A stretch of DNA of 64,000 bases from Calliopum simillimum (GCA_951812925.1 OX638370.1:26837964-26901963); one strand, 5' to 3'. Positions 1 through 11,984 are shown, counted from the first letter of the stretch. Program-made: numbers and translations. Notes: generated by a model not told the origin, from the letters alone.

Positions 1-870
1 GGATTTTCCTTTTAATCTCCAACTGTCACGTTACGCATATGGCAAAGTGGTCAATAGCAATCCAAGACAGGATTTGGAGGGAGGTGTCCTGAGAAATTGG
101 CACTTGGTAACGTGTTCCCATGATCCATAGTAAGTCGAATCGTACATGTTAAATTGGTTTTAGCCACATTGAATAGGTCTATTTCTTCCAAGACAGCCTA
201 GAGCCTTCTAGAAGAGAGGGATTTACCAAAAAATGTGTTTCCACAATCCATGATAAATTGACATGGGTTATTAGTCCCAAGATGATCAGAGCTATACTAA
301 TAGCAGCGTTTCGTTCCGAAATCTGACCAGTGTTTATTCTTGTAACACGGAAGTCAGTAGCCATTTGGAACATCCGGTTCGCTGGATTATTAAACTGACA
401 ATTGGGACGGCTCTTCGGGAAGTTTCGTGGTGGCTGTGGTTTGGAATTAAATCACATGAAGAGCTTAGTCGCTCGGTGTGGAGTTGCACTTTCAACCGGG
501 TGCCATGACCCAAATAATGGCACGGGTTTTAGACAGTCCCCACTTCCTCAACATTGGGAGGAATTGTGTCTGATCGCATGATTCTAAAAATGGAAACCAA
601 CCATCATTATGCTGATGGATGGTTGCGCCGTCCGTCGTTATACTGGAACGAGTGTGAAGAATACCGTGAGATTAAGCCATCTAGGCAGGTGCTCACGTAA
701 AACACAGGAGACTCCTTGAGACCAAAACAAGGCAAATTGTCCCTTTTTGCATAACAAATAGACTACACAACGATTAAACCAATCAAAGGGTTTTACAGTC
801 CATGACCTAAAGAATTTGTCATATATTTCTCAGCACTGTGTTACGGGTTCGAACCCTAGTGCGGGTGAAA
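1..870. other. Unassigned block, less AT-rich than its surroundings
   Basis: This stretch has a more balanced base composition than the AT-rich DNA that follows, and no long open frame. The minus strand gives only short runs between stops, so it could be a decayed element or a host transcript. I cannot assign a family. It ends at about 844 with a GGTTCGAACCC sequence that looks like a Pol III B box, followed by a run of T. Confidence 0.3.
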
Positions 871-880
871 TTTTTTTTTA
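825..880 (+). repeat. tRNA-like 3' half (B box plus T-run)
   Basis: GGGTTCGAACCC sits inside a short stem, GCACT pairing with AGTGC, and is followed within about 20 bases by a T-run, as in Pol III genes. I could not find the matching 5' half with an A box and acceptor strand, so this is more likely a tRNA-derived SINE tail or a tRNA pseudogene than a functional tRNA. Confidence 0.25.
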
Positions 881-999
881 TTTATTTTCGTTATTATTTT
901 ATACCGCAGATATGTTGTGTATTATATTTTTCGCTCCGAAGACTTTTCAGATGAATTGTGTTTAATTAATAGATACTAAAAAATTGGAATTCAAAACTA

Positions 1000-1072
1000 A
1001 CGAGTGGATGCTTTGAACCACGGGTCTCTCCACGCAACGCAAGTCATTAAACGGCTACACTATCGTTGGTTT
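1000..1072 (-). repeat. tRNA-like sequence, possible SINE head or tRNA pseudogene
   Basis: On the minus strand TAGTGTAGCCG fits the A-box consensus, and about 45 bases later GGTTCAAAGC resembles a B box. The spacing is that of a tRNA, but I cannot fold a convincing acceptor stem. It faces the tRNA-like sequence at 825-880. Confidence 0.25.
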
Positions 1073-1440
1073 TCATCAAAATGGACGAGCTGAAAAACGC
1101 AAACGTAGTCAGTAACTTTATGACACAATCCATACACAATTGGACCACTTTTGGCACTAACGACGGATTATGTATTACAATTGCACCATTTATGTGAATA
1201 TATTTGAGTTTTAATTGTAGTCCATTTTGAACTCCTTGCAAAACAACAAGACTAAATATGGCACAATTGAGCTATTTGCCTTCGCCGTACCTACAGGGAT
1301 GTTGTTAACGCTAATATCACTTTGTATACCTGTGTAAAACTTTTCACTCAAACTTAATAGCAACGAAATCAAAAGAAAGTAACTCTTCATACTGGATACT
1401 TCTTGCGGGTTAATGTAAAAGTAGTTGCTTTTATTTATTT
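1073..1440. other. No recognised feature
   Basis: AT-rich sequence. The minus-strand open frame that crosses 1211-1771 lies mostly inside the Helentron-type repeat to the right and is not a gene. Confidence 0.5.
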
Positions 1441-1442
1441 CT

Positions 1443-2360
1443 TTATTATACTCTACACCCAGGGTATATTCACTTTGTCCTTCCGTTTGTAACGCAGAGA
1501 AGGAGGCGTGGCAGATATAGAAAAGTATACATAATATATATATTATATATTCTTGATCAGCGTCACCTCTTGAGTCGATATAGCCATGTCCGTCTGTCTG
1601 GCTGGCTGGGTGGCTGGCTGTGTAATGAAATACACTTTTTAGGAAAACTGAGCAAGATAATTCAATGAAATTTGGTACACTGCCTCCGTCGTCCAAGATA
1701 GCTCGGGGGATTGAAAATGAGCGAAATCGGTCAACGGACACGCCTACCGCCCATACAAAAAATATATTCAAAATGCAATTTTAGCAGTATTTTTCACGAC
1801 AATGCGACCAAAATATGCACAAATACTAAGAATTGTAAGCACAAGCTCAAAAAAAACTGAACGAATTCGAACAAGAGGGCGTGGCACCTCCCATATAATC
1901 AAAAGCTTTAAAACGCTATACTGAAAGGGTTTTTTGAGATATTCGAACCAAATTCGACTCAGACACTAAGAATCATAAATAAAAGCTCGCAACAAAAATT
2001 GGGTGAAATCGGACAAGGGGGCGTGGTACCTCCCATATAAGCAAAAGTTTCAAAAGGCTATGCTGAACGAGTTTTTTGAGATAATCCAACCAAACTTCAA
2101 TTAAACACTTAAGACTATAAATGCACGCTCTAAGCTAAAACTAGAAGAACTCGGACAAGAGGCCGTGGCACCTCCTATATAAGCAAAAGCTGAAGACGTT
2201 TTTCAACCAGACACTATAAACTATAAATGCAAGCTCTGGACAAAAACTAAGTGAACTCGGACAAGAGAGCGTAGCACCTCCCATAAGAGCAAAATTTTAA
2301 AAATACTGCAGTTTAGGGTATTTAATGTTTGGCCAGGCCAAATTTTACACCCTTACTAGT
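1443..2360 (+). mobile_element. Helentron/DINE-1 (mini-me)-type non-autonomous element, copy A
   Basis: It begins with CTCTACACCCAGGG, followed by a block with a TA run and TTGATCAGCGTCACCTC, GTCGATATAGCCATGTCC and a GTCT/GGCT microsatellite (about 1540-1620). This is the arrangement known for dipteran mini-me/DINE-1 repeats. Next come four diverged units of about 105-145 bp, each starting near GGGCGTGGCACCTCC (1877, 2021, 2161, 2270). The right part has an inverted copy of the start (GTTTAGGGTAT at 2311) and a perfect hairpin, TTTGGCC-A-GGCCAAA, at 2328-2342, 15 bases before CTAGT. An end hairpin followed by CTRRT fits rolling-circle elements. There is no coding capacity. Related copies lie at 7633-8435 (inverted) and 18797-19727. 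Confidence 0.75.
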
Positions 2361-3020
2361 TTGATTTAAGCTTGTTTGCTTTTCATACTGTAACCTACTC
2401 AATGGTTAATGTAACAACTACGCAAAGCCTCTCATAGAGACGCACCTCATAGTTTTTGCAAACCTTCTCGTTGCAACTGTTGGTTGCTTTCGTTTATTTT
2501 TGTAAGCGTAGAGCTTATACTGAGCATACTTACTATTACTTTGATTGCTTTATCTTTCTCTTACAGAGATAAATTCGTTTGTCAGAATGGAAAATATATT
2601 CCAATTTATCCAAATGTATTTGTGTCGGAATTCCTAACTACTTTCAGAGTAAAAAGCCAATAACGATTTCTAATGGATGTTCTCGGATTTCGACTTTTAT
2701 TTGGCACAAAATTAAGATTTAAGATTTATTTTAGCATAACAAACATATATCCAATATTTCAACTCTATTCTTATTATTCTGCGCGGTGGGTTTGTTCATG
2801 CCATTCGAAATGAATTTTTTTTAAAAACTTTTTTTTATAACAAAAAATCATGATTTTAAAATTAAGCTTTATAGCAAAGAAAAGCTTATTCTTCGCCTTA
2901 AAAACTGAAAGATAACTCTTAACGAAACCAAAAAATAAATTTGAGTGGCTGTTAAGATTGCGCTATGGAAAAAAAAAAATGCTTCGTTAAGTTATTTTTC
3001 ATTTTGCCGACATACTGTGT
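2361..3020. other. No recognised feature
   Basis: AT-rich spacer with poly-A and poly-T runs. I see no gene or repeat that can be supported. Confidence 0.5.
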
Positions 3021-3039
3021 TTTTTCTTTTCAGAGCGAG

Positions 3040-4130
3040 TAGAGCACAAGTGAAATATTGTGCGCTAATTCGCTGCAGAAAATAGTTATAAGCCAAACAA
3101 CAACTGAGCATAAAGTGAAGATTTATATTTATTTGTGAATAGCAAAAATGCATCCTAATATTTTAACCATTTTTCCAATGCCACATTCATTAGTTCTATT
3201 CGCTATTTAACTGAAAAATTATTTAAAATATTTTACTAAGTTATTTTTGCGATAAACAATCCTACTACTCATATTTCATACTTCCATAATTTATTTGTTT
3301 ATTTACATGCTGTCGATCATATAAACAATTGAATTTCAGTTAAAAGATAAATTCGCCGCATTTGTCGCGCTTATCACAACTCATATATAAACAAAAGTTT
3401 TGCCGCTAATTCGCCGCATAAGCAAAAAATAAAAAATGTTTTGTTTAACAACAACACCTACGCGAGAGTATCGAAAGAAAAAGGAGAAGAAAAAAAGCGC
3501 AATCAACCCACGATAAGTTTTCACATGCTTTGAGATATATTCGCCGCATTTGCATGCTGCCGCCATATAAACTGGAGCAATGCGAGTGCGGCGGCCTTTC
3601 ACTGCATAACAGTAAAAAGAAAAAAAAAAAAAAAATACTCTCTGTACTCCCAATTAGAAATATGTATGTGGTATCAATACGCTCAATTTACCTTGCGCTC
3701 GCTCTTGTGGCGAATTTATCTTTCTTTGCATTGTTGTTGACAGCGGCGCACTTTTACAAAACAAATGCAGCGCACGTTGTTGCCACCTCACTCGCACACG
3801 TTAACCCTTTGCACACATACCGACACACAATGGGGACACATGCTCAATCCGTACGTACATACAACAGATGATGATAAAAATGCATTTTGTTTTGTGCGGC
3901 GCTTTATACGCATGCGGCAACAATGAGCACCATAAGCGGCGAATATATCTTTAGCTTGCTGACTGCTACATTTGTGTTGTGCCATGTTGTTGTTGTTGTT
4001 TTTGTTGCAAATCCAAAAACGTTCGCTCTCCGCAAACAAACAGCAGAGCCGAGCACGTACTACATGAATTTACCGTTTGTTGATTACTCACGTCAGTCAA
4101 ACTCTGTGTATGCGGATTAATTCGCCGCAG
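3040..4130. repeat. Cluster of AATTCGCCGCA motifs in both orientations
   Basis: AATTCGCCGCA or a close variant occurs at about 3351, 3407 and 4119 on + and, as ATATTCGCCGCA, at 3538. It occurs inverted near 3709 and as GCGGCGAATATA near 3936. A weaker form, AATTCGCTGCAG, is at about 3067. Several copies are preceded by AGATAAATTC or AGATATATTC. The cluster also holds CA/TTG simple repeats. Open frames on both strands (3381-3653, 3530-3871, 3788-4039, 3887-4120) overlap each other and look like nothing known. It is probably a degraded inverted-repeat element, but a regulatory cluster is possible. Confidence 0.4.
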
Positions 4131-4139
4131 ACTGTTTGG

Positions 4140-5090
4140 TTTTAACTTTATTTCTTATTTATTGTTTTCTTCTTCTTTTTAGCAACACTTTTTATGATTT
4201 ATGAATTTCTTATGAACGGTACTTTGACACAGTGATGAGTTTGAATCAGATTAAATGGTTGTGTTTTCAGTTAACACTTAAATTTTGTTGCTTAGCAAAA
4301 TTTGTATCTGATAGATCAGAGTTGGATAACAGTTTTTTGATGTCTTTCTTGCTTTTTAAGCTATAATTTAAATAGTATTTGATTTGAAAAAGATTTATCT
4401 TTTTCGTTGGGTTTCATCAGATCTCTGATGTTCTACTCAGTCAATTGCTAAACTCTTATATAAGCGAATTTTGTATCTTATGACTTATACATATTTTGAG
4501 ATCTTGTATGAAAACTGTTTTGCTAGTATTACAGAAGTTTTGTGTAGCCTCAGCCTTCATTATGGAATTAACAATCCTACGGATCACAGTAAATCCTCAA
4601 ACCATCTCAACCAAATTAAGCAATATTGAGTTCAAGGGTTGTTCGAATTTCAAACCAATTATTTTGAATAAAATGGCAGCATCGTACTAGAGCCAATCAC
4701 CATTTTTCCTAAAACCAATTTTAATTACGCAAATGTAGTTGGATAGGACATAATGCCAAGTCCTTGAATGGTATCCATATGGCATTTGAGGACGTTTTGG
4801 AAAAAAACTCAACTGAAAAAGCCATTGGTCTCGGAAATCTGAGAAACGCGAAAGTCTTGAACAGATATGTAATCATCGCAATGAATGGCAATGATGGCAT
4901 AATAAGAAGTCTCAGAAAATTTAACCGAAAAAAATTTGATAAGCAGAAAAAAATCCTGAACTTTCTTTTGGATACTGGTAAATTTGTTTGATGATTTGAT
5001 ATGGTTATCAATAAAAATAGTAACGAATCCCAGCCGTCCGATAAATATTTTTTTTTTTTTTGTTTTTCTCTATGCATTTTGCTTTGTTTT
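4140..5090. other. No recognised feature
   Basis: AT-rich. Short opposing open frames near 4500-5070 show no conserved domain, and they overlap each other on opposite strands. Confidence 0.5.
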
Positions 5091-5180
5091 TCTAATGTTG
5101 GTGTTTTTTACTTAAAAACATGGAACAGTAAGCTCCAGCCACCAATGACATTTGACACATGCTTGGATGGCTGCTAATTA
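5088..5180. repeat. Short dispersed repeat (GAACAGTAAGCTCCA family)
   Basis: The stretch around GAACAGTAAGCTCCAGCC, from a TTTTTACTTAAAAACAT lead-in to GGCTGCTAATTA, matches 25,535-25,630 over about 90 bases with scattered differences. It is non-coding and of unknown class. Confidence 0.5.
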
Positions 5181-5435
5181 TCCTATTATATGGGATTGGA
5201 TAATTTGGCAAATGATGAAAGTAAGGTATGTATGTACACGTAAAAAAGTAGTCTCATTAAACAAAAAGTGTCGTGTCAAATACCACAGTAAAATCTAATA
5301 AGATGGATGTAATCGTCTTAGAATTCTTTGTCTTACATTTTCTCATCATTGGTTTTTTAGAATTTTGAATAGTTTTCAAAATGATGCGCAAAAAACACGA
5401 TTTTCCACATTTGTCTCAAAAAAACATTGAATATA

Positions 5436-6289
5436 GGGGAACTGATGCTATTGTGGTATAGCTAATGTTTAGGTGGAATTTGAAAGAGAACCGTTAGATC
5501 AATTTCAACCAAATTTGTTTATGCTAATCATTGAAGTATTGGCTATAGAATATATTTCAATAAAATGTGTGCAATTTCATTAAAAAAAGTTATTGAGCAA
5601 AATCTGAAAAAAAGTGAAAAAAGCTGTTTTCAAAAAGTTGGGAGGTAATGTGGTATATATGGTGGCAAAATGTGGTATATACACTGATCAGTACTTGTAA
5701 AATGGACTGGTAATGTGGTACATATAAGTAGGGTAATGTGGTATACTTATCCATACAACGAAATATAAAGTTTGAAAGGTATGAAATAAGTTCATAATAA
5801 CATTTACATTGGTTCTCAAACTCATAGTTTTTATAGAAAAATAAACAGCAATAAAATAATGTTAAGAATAACAAGAAATATTCATATACCACATTAGCGA
5901 ATCCCGACTATACCACACTGGCCAGTTTTTAGAAATTACAAAATTCTAAAAATAAAATGGGAAACTTTGTAAATTTACACAGTTAAACATTTATTTCGCA
6001 GTACTTAGCACTTACCTTTATTGAATATAAATAAACTTCATCAAAAAGCAACTTTTTCTTAACAAAATTTTTTTGCAAAAAAACCGGAAAAAAAAATCAA
6101 CCACACGCGACTTACGTTTCGTTCAACTGACATCGGAAAAATTTTGTTTGGTGCATGACAGCAGCACATCCCTAGTTTTTCATGTTTTCTGATAGGATAA
6201 AAGCAGTGACGTTCGCAGGTTCTTTCCCAATTCGGAGATATGCAACCATACCACATTGAAAAACTATACCACAATAGCATCAGTTCCCC
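5436..6289. mobile_element. Non-autonomous DNA transposon with 26-bp perfect TIRs and TGTGGTATA repeats
   Basis: The ends are perfect inverted repeats of 26 bp (5436-5461 and 6264-6289, starting GGGGAACTGATGC), flanked on both sides by TA. Inside, TGTGGTATA recurs at about 5452, 5649, 5671, 5713 (one change) and 5737 on +, and its complement at about 5885, 5909, 6247 and 6265. Motifs in the left part point right and those in the right part point left, as transposase-binding subterminal repeats do. No transposase frame is present. The TA flank fits the Tc1/mariner group, but the terminal sequence matches no family I recognise. Confidence 0.75.
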
Positions 6290-6365
6290 TACTACATATA
6301 AATATTGCAAAATCTACGGTAGCTTGCGTACTTAAAAACTTTAGTGAAGATTAACTATGGAAAGG

Positions 6366-7138
6366 AAAGTGGGAATTGTTCGAAAAAAGGGATTTACCTC
6401 AGAGGGAAAAGCAAAAAAAGTGTTTTGTACCTATGAAAAAATTACTGGACCCTCCATTAAAGATGTGGCTTAAAATGTGCGTATGTCGCCCGGAGACGTA
6501 CAGAAAGTTTGCAGAGACAAAGGTTTTTAATCATACTAAGTACTACACGAAGCTCTACGGCTGTTTTGTACACAATTTTGAATTCATTTTAATGAACGAC
6601 GCAACTGACTTTAATAGCTTCCGGGTCAACTTTTTTACATAGCAAATAGGAAAGGCGATATTGCGCCAAATTTAAAGCAAAAAAGTGGACAAGTTTGCAA
6701 AAAAGTATTAGGTTTGGCAAACAATTTGTAAATGGTTTGAAGAGCTCAGTATTTGTCGCTGCTGGTACAATTAACCACCAAATTTATGTGAAAGAGTGCT
6801 AACTGAAACGTCTGCTGTATATGATTAGCATTCACGAAAACCCTGTGCTAATTTAGCCAGATTGGGCGAGTTGTCACTATGGCAAATTGCCCATGAATTG
6901 GTATGAAGAGAATGAGGTCAATGTTGTACCGAAAAATGCAAATCATCCGAATTGCCCTGAGCTTCGGTCGATTGGAAATTCTGTGTTATAATGAAGATAA
7001 AATTGCTAAAATTGAAGAAAGTTGTCAAAAATGAAAAGGAACTAAAACAAAAATGGATCAAGGTATCATTCCAGGTTACCCAAAGTGATGTGCAGAGCCT
7101 AATTGCAGGCGTTAATGCAAGGTTGCGACATTTTGCAT
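6366..7138 (+). pseudogene. Degenerate Tc1-like DD37E transposase
   Basis: In shifting + frames the sequence reads as a Tc1/mariner catalytic domain. Visible pieces are SPETYRKFAETKVFNHTKYY (about 6490-6550), then KKVDKFAKKY and VWQTICKW (about 6680-6730), then PDWASCHYGKLP with the second Asp (about 6858-6893) and WYEENEVNVVPKNANHPNCP (about 6900-6960). The tail KNEKELKQKWIKVS and TQSDVQSLIAGV lies at about 7030-7120. From the second Asp to the expected third acidic residue there are 37 residues, but that residue now reads Gly (RSIG), and several stops and frameshifts interrupt the frame. It is inactive. No clear TIRs were found. Confidence 0.7.
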
Positions 7139-7502
7139 AAATCTCAACCAAATGAGCAAACCTTTTCATTTTCTTAAAGAAATACCCTCGAGCTTCAAAA
7201 TTGTATTTCTTTCCTTTTTTGGTCAAAAAATAAAAGTTTTATACCCATTTTTTGTCGGCTATTTTTTTTCGAGTACATAGTTTAAATATTCTGGTGCAAG
7301 GAGAGCCCATAATATTAATATTTACTGGTGGCCCATTTTGTTTCTTTGTTTTTAAGTATGAATTGTATGGTAAAAAATACTCCTTTAAACACTTTTGTAT
7401 ATATCTCGTGAAAGAGAAAACTTATACGAATGTGCCTGCCACCATTAAAAAGAGCAAAACATTTTTCATTAAAAAGTTCATGATAACTTTTTTCGTACAG
7501 AT

Positions 7503-7650
7503 GTCACTTCTTTAGTTTTTTAGCTTCCAAAGTTTAAAATTGTTTTCAAACTTGAGAAAACTGTATTTAGTTTTCTCAACTGTATTTAGTTTTCTCAAGA
7601 TTTAAAACGATTTTAATTTTTGAAAGCTAAAAAACTAACGAAGTGGTAGT
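7503..7650. repeat. Inverted repeat (hairpin)
   Basis: CACTTCTTTAGTTTTTTAGC at 7504 and its imperfect complement near 7628-7645 form arms of about 40 bp. Between them is a duplicated TGTATTTAGTTTTCTCAA. It abuts the Helentron-type copy B and may be part of an older element. Confidence 0.45.
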
Positions 7651-8435
7651 AGTCACATGGCCAAACACTCAATACCCTACACTGCAGAACATATTTTAAA
7701 ATTTTTGCTTATATAGGAGGTCATACGCCCTCTTGCCCGAGTTCACCCAGTTTTTGCTCAGAGCTTGCATTTATAGTTCATAGTGTTTGAGTGAAATTTG
7801 GTTCGATTTTCTCAAAAAACTTTTTCAGTATAGCATTTTGAAACTTTTGCTTGTATGGGAGGTGCCACGCCCTCTTGTCCGATTTAACCCAGTTTTTACT
7901 CAGAGCTTTCACTTTTAGTTCTTAGTGTCTGAGTAAAATTAAGATTGATTATCTCAAAAACGCTATCAATATAGTGTTTTGAAGCTTTTGCTTATATGGG
8001 AGGTACCACGCCCTCTTGCCCGTAATCGCCCAGTTTTTGTTAAGGGCTTGAGCTTACAATTCGTAGTATTAATGTGTATTTTGGTTGCGCTGTCGTGAAA
8101 AATACTCTTAAAGTTGCATTTTGAATTTATTTTTTGTATGGGCGGTAAGCGTGGCCGTTAGCGGATTTTGCTCATTTTTAGTCCCATGAGGTAGCTTTGA
8201 CGACTGAGGCAGTGTACCAAATTTCATTGAATTATCTTGCTATGTTTTCCCAAAAAATTTATTTCTATGCACAGCCAGCCCGCCAGCCAACCAGCCAGAC
8301 AGACGGACACGTCTATATCGACTTGGGAGCCGACGCTGATCAAGAATATATATACTTTTCCATACCTGCCACGCCTCCTTCTCTGCGTTACAAACGCAAG
8401 GACAAAGTGAATATACACTGGGTGTAGGGCATAAA
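7651..8435 (-). mobile_element. Helentron/DINE-1 (mini-me)-type element, copy B, inverted
   Basis: This is the reverse complement of copies A and C. It holds the AATACCCTACACTGCAG end near 7671, units with GGTGCCACGCCCTC near 7720, 7860 and 8005, the CCAGCCAGACAGACGGAC microsatellite with its ACGTCTATATCGAC core at about 8280-8345, and CACTGGGTGTAGGGC at about 8417. The terminal hairpin is only half kept (TGGCCAAA near 7658), so this copy is more decayed. Open frames across it on both strands are shadows of the repeat. Confidence 0.7.
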
Positions 8436-8559
8436 AATTATACAGCAGTCAAACTTGAGAACCATGCATTGATCTAGAAGAGGATTTTGTTTTAGTTTTC
8501 GAGTTATAAACATTTTTCATGAAAAAACCGCAATAACAATACACCGGACGTTGCAAATA

Positions 8560-9720
8560 CTTTACAAAATTCCTATGTATGTGAAAAAAATGCAACCTTG
8601 AGCCACTGTGCAACAAAATACTACAGAACCTTTAAATTCGCTGCACAAACCTGTTACGACGAATTCAAATGCTCCCCACAGCATGAATTTTCTTTGTGTA
8701 TGCGTGTATGCGCGTAGCGTACTCACATTGGGGCCACCGCTAACAACGAGAGAGGCCACCACCAACATGTGAGTGAGAGCCGCCAAGTGCGCCGGCCAAC
8801 CAAGTGTAAACATTTTTCGCTCACATTTGTTGTTGTTGTTTGTAATTTTGCTCACAATTAAAGTACTCGCGCGTACTTTTTGTTATAGTCGACGACGTTG
8901 CTCCACCACAGCCACCGTTGGCGCTGCAAGTGCACGAGTATGTACACATATACGGGAGTAAAAGTAAAATAACAGCAACAACAAAAACGAAAATATGACC
9001 ACGACGTCGCTGTCGAGGAGCGCAGCACACACAGTGTTGGTTGATGACGATGGCTGCGACGATACAATTTTCTCTTTTTCACAATGAGGCAAAAATCAGT
9101 ACGAATTGTACTTTGAAGCGAATCGGAGGTGTTCAAAACGGGTCTAACAAGAAAAGTTTAATGTAAAAAAAAAAAGAAAAAGAGGAAAATTCAAAAAGCA
9201 TAAAATTGTGTGTAAAATCCAATTGGGAAAATTCAAACAACACAAAAGGGAAAAGTTCATATTTCCAATTGTTAATTTCTTTTGGATAAAATTCATACAA
9301 AAAACGGTTGAAACAACAACAAAAAACCAACAAAAAAAAGTGAATTTTTCGTTTTTCAATTTTCTAGTCGTATCTCGCGGTTGACGGTGACGAAACGAGT
9401 TTTGCGTTGCATTCGACTAGTTTTTCAGGTGCAAAACACGTAGCAAAAAAGAAATAGATAAACACAACAACAACAACAACAACAAACAAGAAAATTTTCC
9501 ATTTTTGCGTGCAATTTTTTTTCCAATCAAATAAAAGAAAATAATAAAATAAAAATAATAAATTTGAAGAAAAAATTAAAGTGTCTGATTTTCACTACAA
9601 GTTGCAATTTAAAGTGAAAGTGTTGCAATCGCTGGAAAAAGCAGTGAAAAAGAGGAAAAATCAAAAGCAAATCAACGCTTAAAACCACGGTAATTAAAAT
9701 GGTAATTTTTGCCAAAAAAA
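8560..9720 (+). promoter_or_regulatory. Possible promoter and 5' UTR exon of a host gene
   Basis: The block is low in repeats and less AT-rich, with TTG/CAA runs, long A-rich untranslated-type sequence rich in CAACAACAA (about 9466-9485), and no long frame. A GCATTCGACTAGTTTTTCAG stretch near 9410-9429 could be a start-site region. A donor-like ACG|GTAATT occurs near 9689. This is how fly 5' UTR exons usually look, but no conserved coding sequence proves it. It could belong to the gene whose first coding exon is at 35,486. Confidence 0.3.
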
Positions 9721-10480
9721 ACTCTTAATATTTCTATCACTTTTTTTACAAAATACATATTTCTATGCAATTCAATGGAGTGTAAAGAAAATTAAAGAAA
9801 ATTTCAACTTCCGCATTTCTATGAAATTTTTCTTCCACTTTTGCTCTGATGTTATTTCTGTCTTAATTCTTTCACCGACGACTTCAACAATTGTTGCCTG
9901 ACCAACTGAGATTTTTGCTCCCTTATTTAGAGCGCAAAAAATATCCCTTAATTTTGGCGCAGCTCTTAAAATTGCATTCAATCTACTCGTCGTATTCACC
10001 GTAGGGTTTTTAATTTACTACTTATTTCTAGAGCGGAAAATAGTAGTAGCTAATATACCGTTAGTGACTTTAAAGAAGGTGGCCGGATTGGTAGATATTG
10101 ACTTTTTAAGTGGTTTTTTAGAATGAGCTGTAAAATAAGTAAAAATTGCAGTAAAGTCCGACTTTTCGGTAAGCCAAAACTACGGAGGCATTATGATATT
10201 GTCCATTGATATATTACAGTTATGGACAAAAAAAATTAGGGTCTGTTGAAAAATTTTCCTATTCCATCATAAAACATAACAGCTGATGGAAGAGTTTTTT
10301 TTAATAAAACATTTTTTTATTACGTTAACATAAATATCACTCTCTTAAAGTGCTAAAAAAACAAAAACAATCATTCAGGATCAAATGCATGGTGAACAAA
10401 AATGGGGTCATTGTTGAAAAATTATTAAAAAGTATGGAAAATAATATTGCACCAGCTAATATTTATTAGCATTACCCATA
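9721..10480. other. No recognised feature
   Basis: AT-rich DNA. The short minus-strand frame at 9772-9999 has no recognisable domain. Confidence 0.5.
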
Positions 10481-10484
10481 TTAT

Positions 10485-11170
10485 TAATCACTGCTCAACA
10501 TCTTTTCGGCATTGAGTCCACAAAAGCCTGGCAAGTGCTTTTTGGAATAGCATATCAGGCTTGTTGAACTTTTGCCCACAACTCCTTCTTGTTTTTTGGT
10601 TTTATTGATCCAATTTTCACCTTAACTATCTCCTCAAATGGGTTTGAGTCCGAAGATTGCACTGGTCAAGTCAATAATTCCGCATTATTGTCCGAAATCA
10701 ATTTCTTTTGCTAGACGCGAAATGTGCTTTGGATCATAACTTAGCTGAAACAACGTAAAAATTTGATTCCATTATTTCTCTGATGCAGTACACAGGCCCA
10801 ATATCACCCTAAGAAAAATAAAATCTCCACATCATTACATTGTCACCTTTATGTTTGAAGGTTTTGGTGATACCGCGTGGATTATATTCTGTATTTCTTG
10901 GACGTCTTATCCAAGTTTTTCATCACTATCGATTAAATTAACTTTTGCATTGCACGACAATAAGGTTTTGTGTCATTTTTTTTTTCCACCAACTGCGCCG
11001 TCTCAATCTGATTTTGATTATTCGATTGCTAGTCGGTTTTTCTATGTACTATCCAAACTTTTGAGATCTTCCAATTATTTTGGCTATATGCCGTTGGCAT
11101 CGGAACTCTCTTCATAGCTTCTCGATGATGGAACGCTCTTCGTTCGAGCAATGCCTTCCACGACTCACTT
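10485..11170 (-). pseudogene. Degenerate Tc1-like transposase
   Basis: Reading the minus strand from 11,170 down, pieces of a Tc1 transposase appear in different frames: LLERRAFHHREAM (about 11,130), then WIRRPRNTEYNPRGITKTFK and HKGDNVMMW (about 10,910-10,830), DPKHISRLAKEIDF (about 10,725-10,685), and KIGSIKPKNKKELWAKVQQA (about 10,625-10,560) before PKSTCQAFVDSMPKRC. The region with the third acidic residue is scrambled and several stops interrupt the frame. It belongs to a different Tc1 lineage from the copy at 6366-7138. It is inactive. Confidence 0.7.
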
Positions 11171-11980
11171 TGTTCAATTGTTGATATAATTTTTATTTAC
11201 AATGTCATTTATTATCCATAACGGAGATCGAGTGTTGCTTACTTAAGCTAAAAAGGGGTAGTTATTTAAAGTATTAAAGAGAATGAACATATTTTTTTGT
11301 CATCTAAAAGTTTAGCCGATATCAGCAATCAATTAAAATTTTTTTTAGACTTGAGTTTTCGAAACACATATATAATAGATTTGCAGATTTTCTGCAAGCA
11401 CCTTCCTGAACTTTTATGGGCTATGTGTTTTAGTTCAAGAAGTTTGTTAACTTTCGTGTTATTTTTGTTTTTTAAAAAATGATAACCGTTTTGTTACCTT
11501 TGTCAGCTTTCATTACGATAATTCTGTCCTTGTGCTTGTACTCGTGTCCACCGACCGAAAGAGTGTTATTTTTGACATTAAATGTTACAAGTATGAAAAT
11601 AAAAGTTTTTATTTGTGTCAAAAATAACACTTCCCATTTTATAATTTTTTCTTTACAACTTCCTTTTTTTCTTAATATTTTCTTTCAATGCCTTTTTTGT
11701 TAATTACATTTGATGTCAATTGTAAGAGTTACAGGGTGCGACTTGCCAAATATAGCCAAAATCGGTAGCCCTGATGAGATTAATACGAAGATTTTAACTA
11801 AATCTCTCCAGAAATGAATTAATTTTTGTATGGTAAATAACATGATTTAGAGCCAATTCTTAAAATCATACTATAAATCGCCAGGGGAACGTTGTATTAC
11901 ATAACACGGTGCCGAAAACTAATTTTAAATAAAATTTTATATAACCCCATTTTCTTATTGCATATAACATATCACTTACT
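11171..11980. other. No recognised feature
   Basis: AT-rich. A GTGTTATTTTTGACA motif and its complement AAAATAACAC near 11,562-11,630 make a small imperfect hairpin. Nothing else can be supported. Confidence 0.45.
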
Positions 11981-11984
11981 GTTT

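Noticed and set aside
1..700. Ribosomal RNA or coding element
   Set aside because: Looked for because of the less AT-rich composition, but no rRNA landmarks or continuous frame could be confirmed.
1211..1771. 186-codon minus-strand open frame
   Set aside because: It runs across the Helentron-type repeat and its flank, and similar frames appear in copy C by chance; no domain.
3381..4120. Overlapping open frames on both strands
   Set aside because: They are mutually overlapping, low-complexity, and have no recognisable domain.
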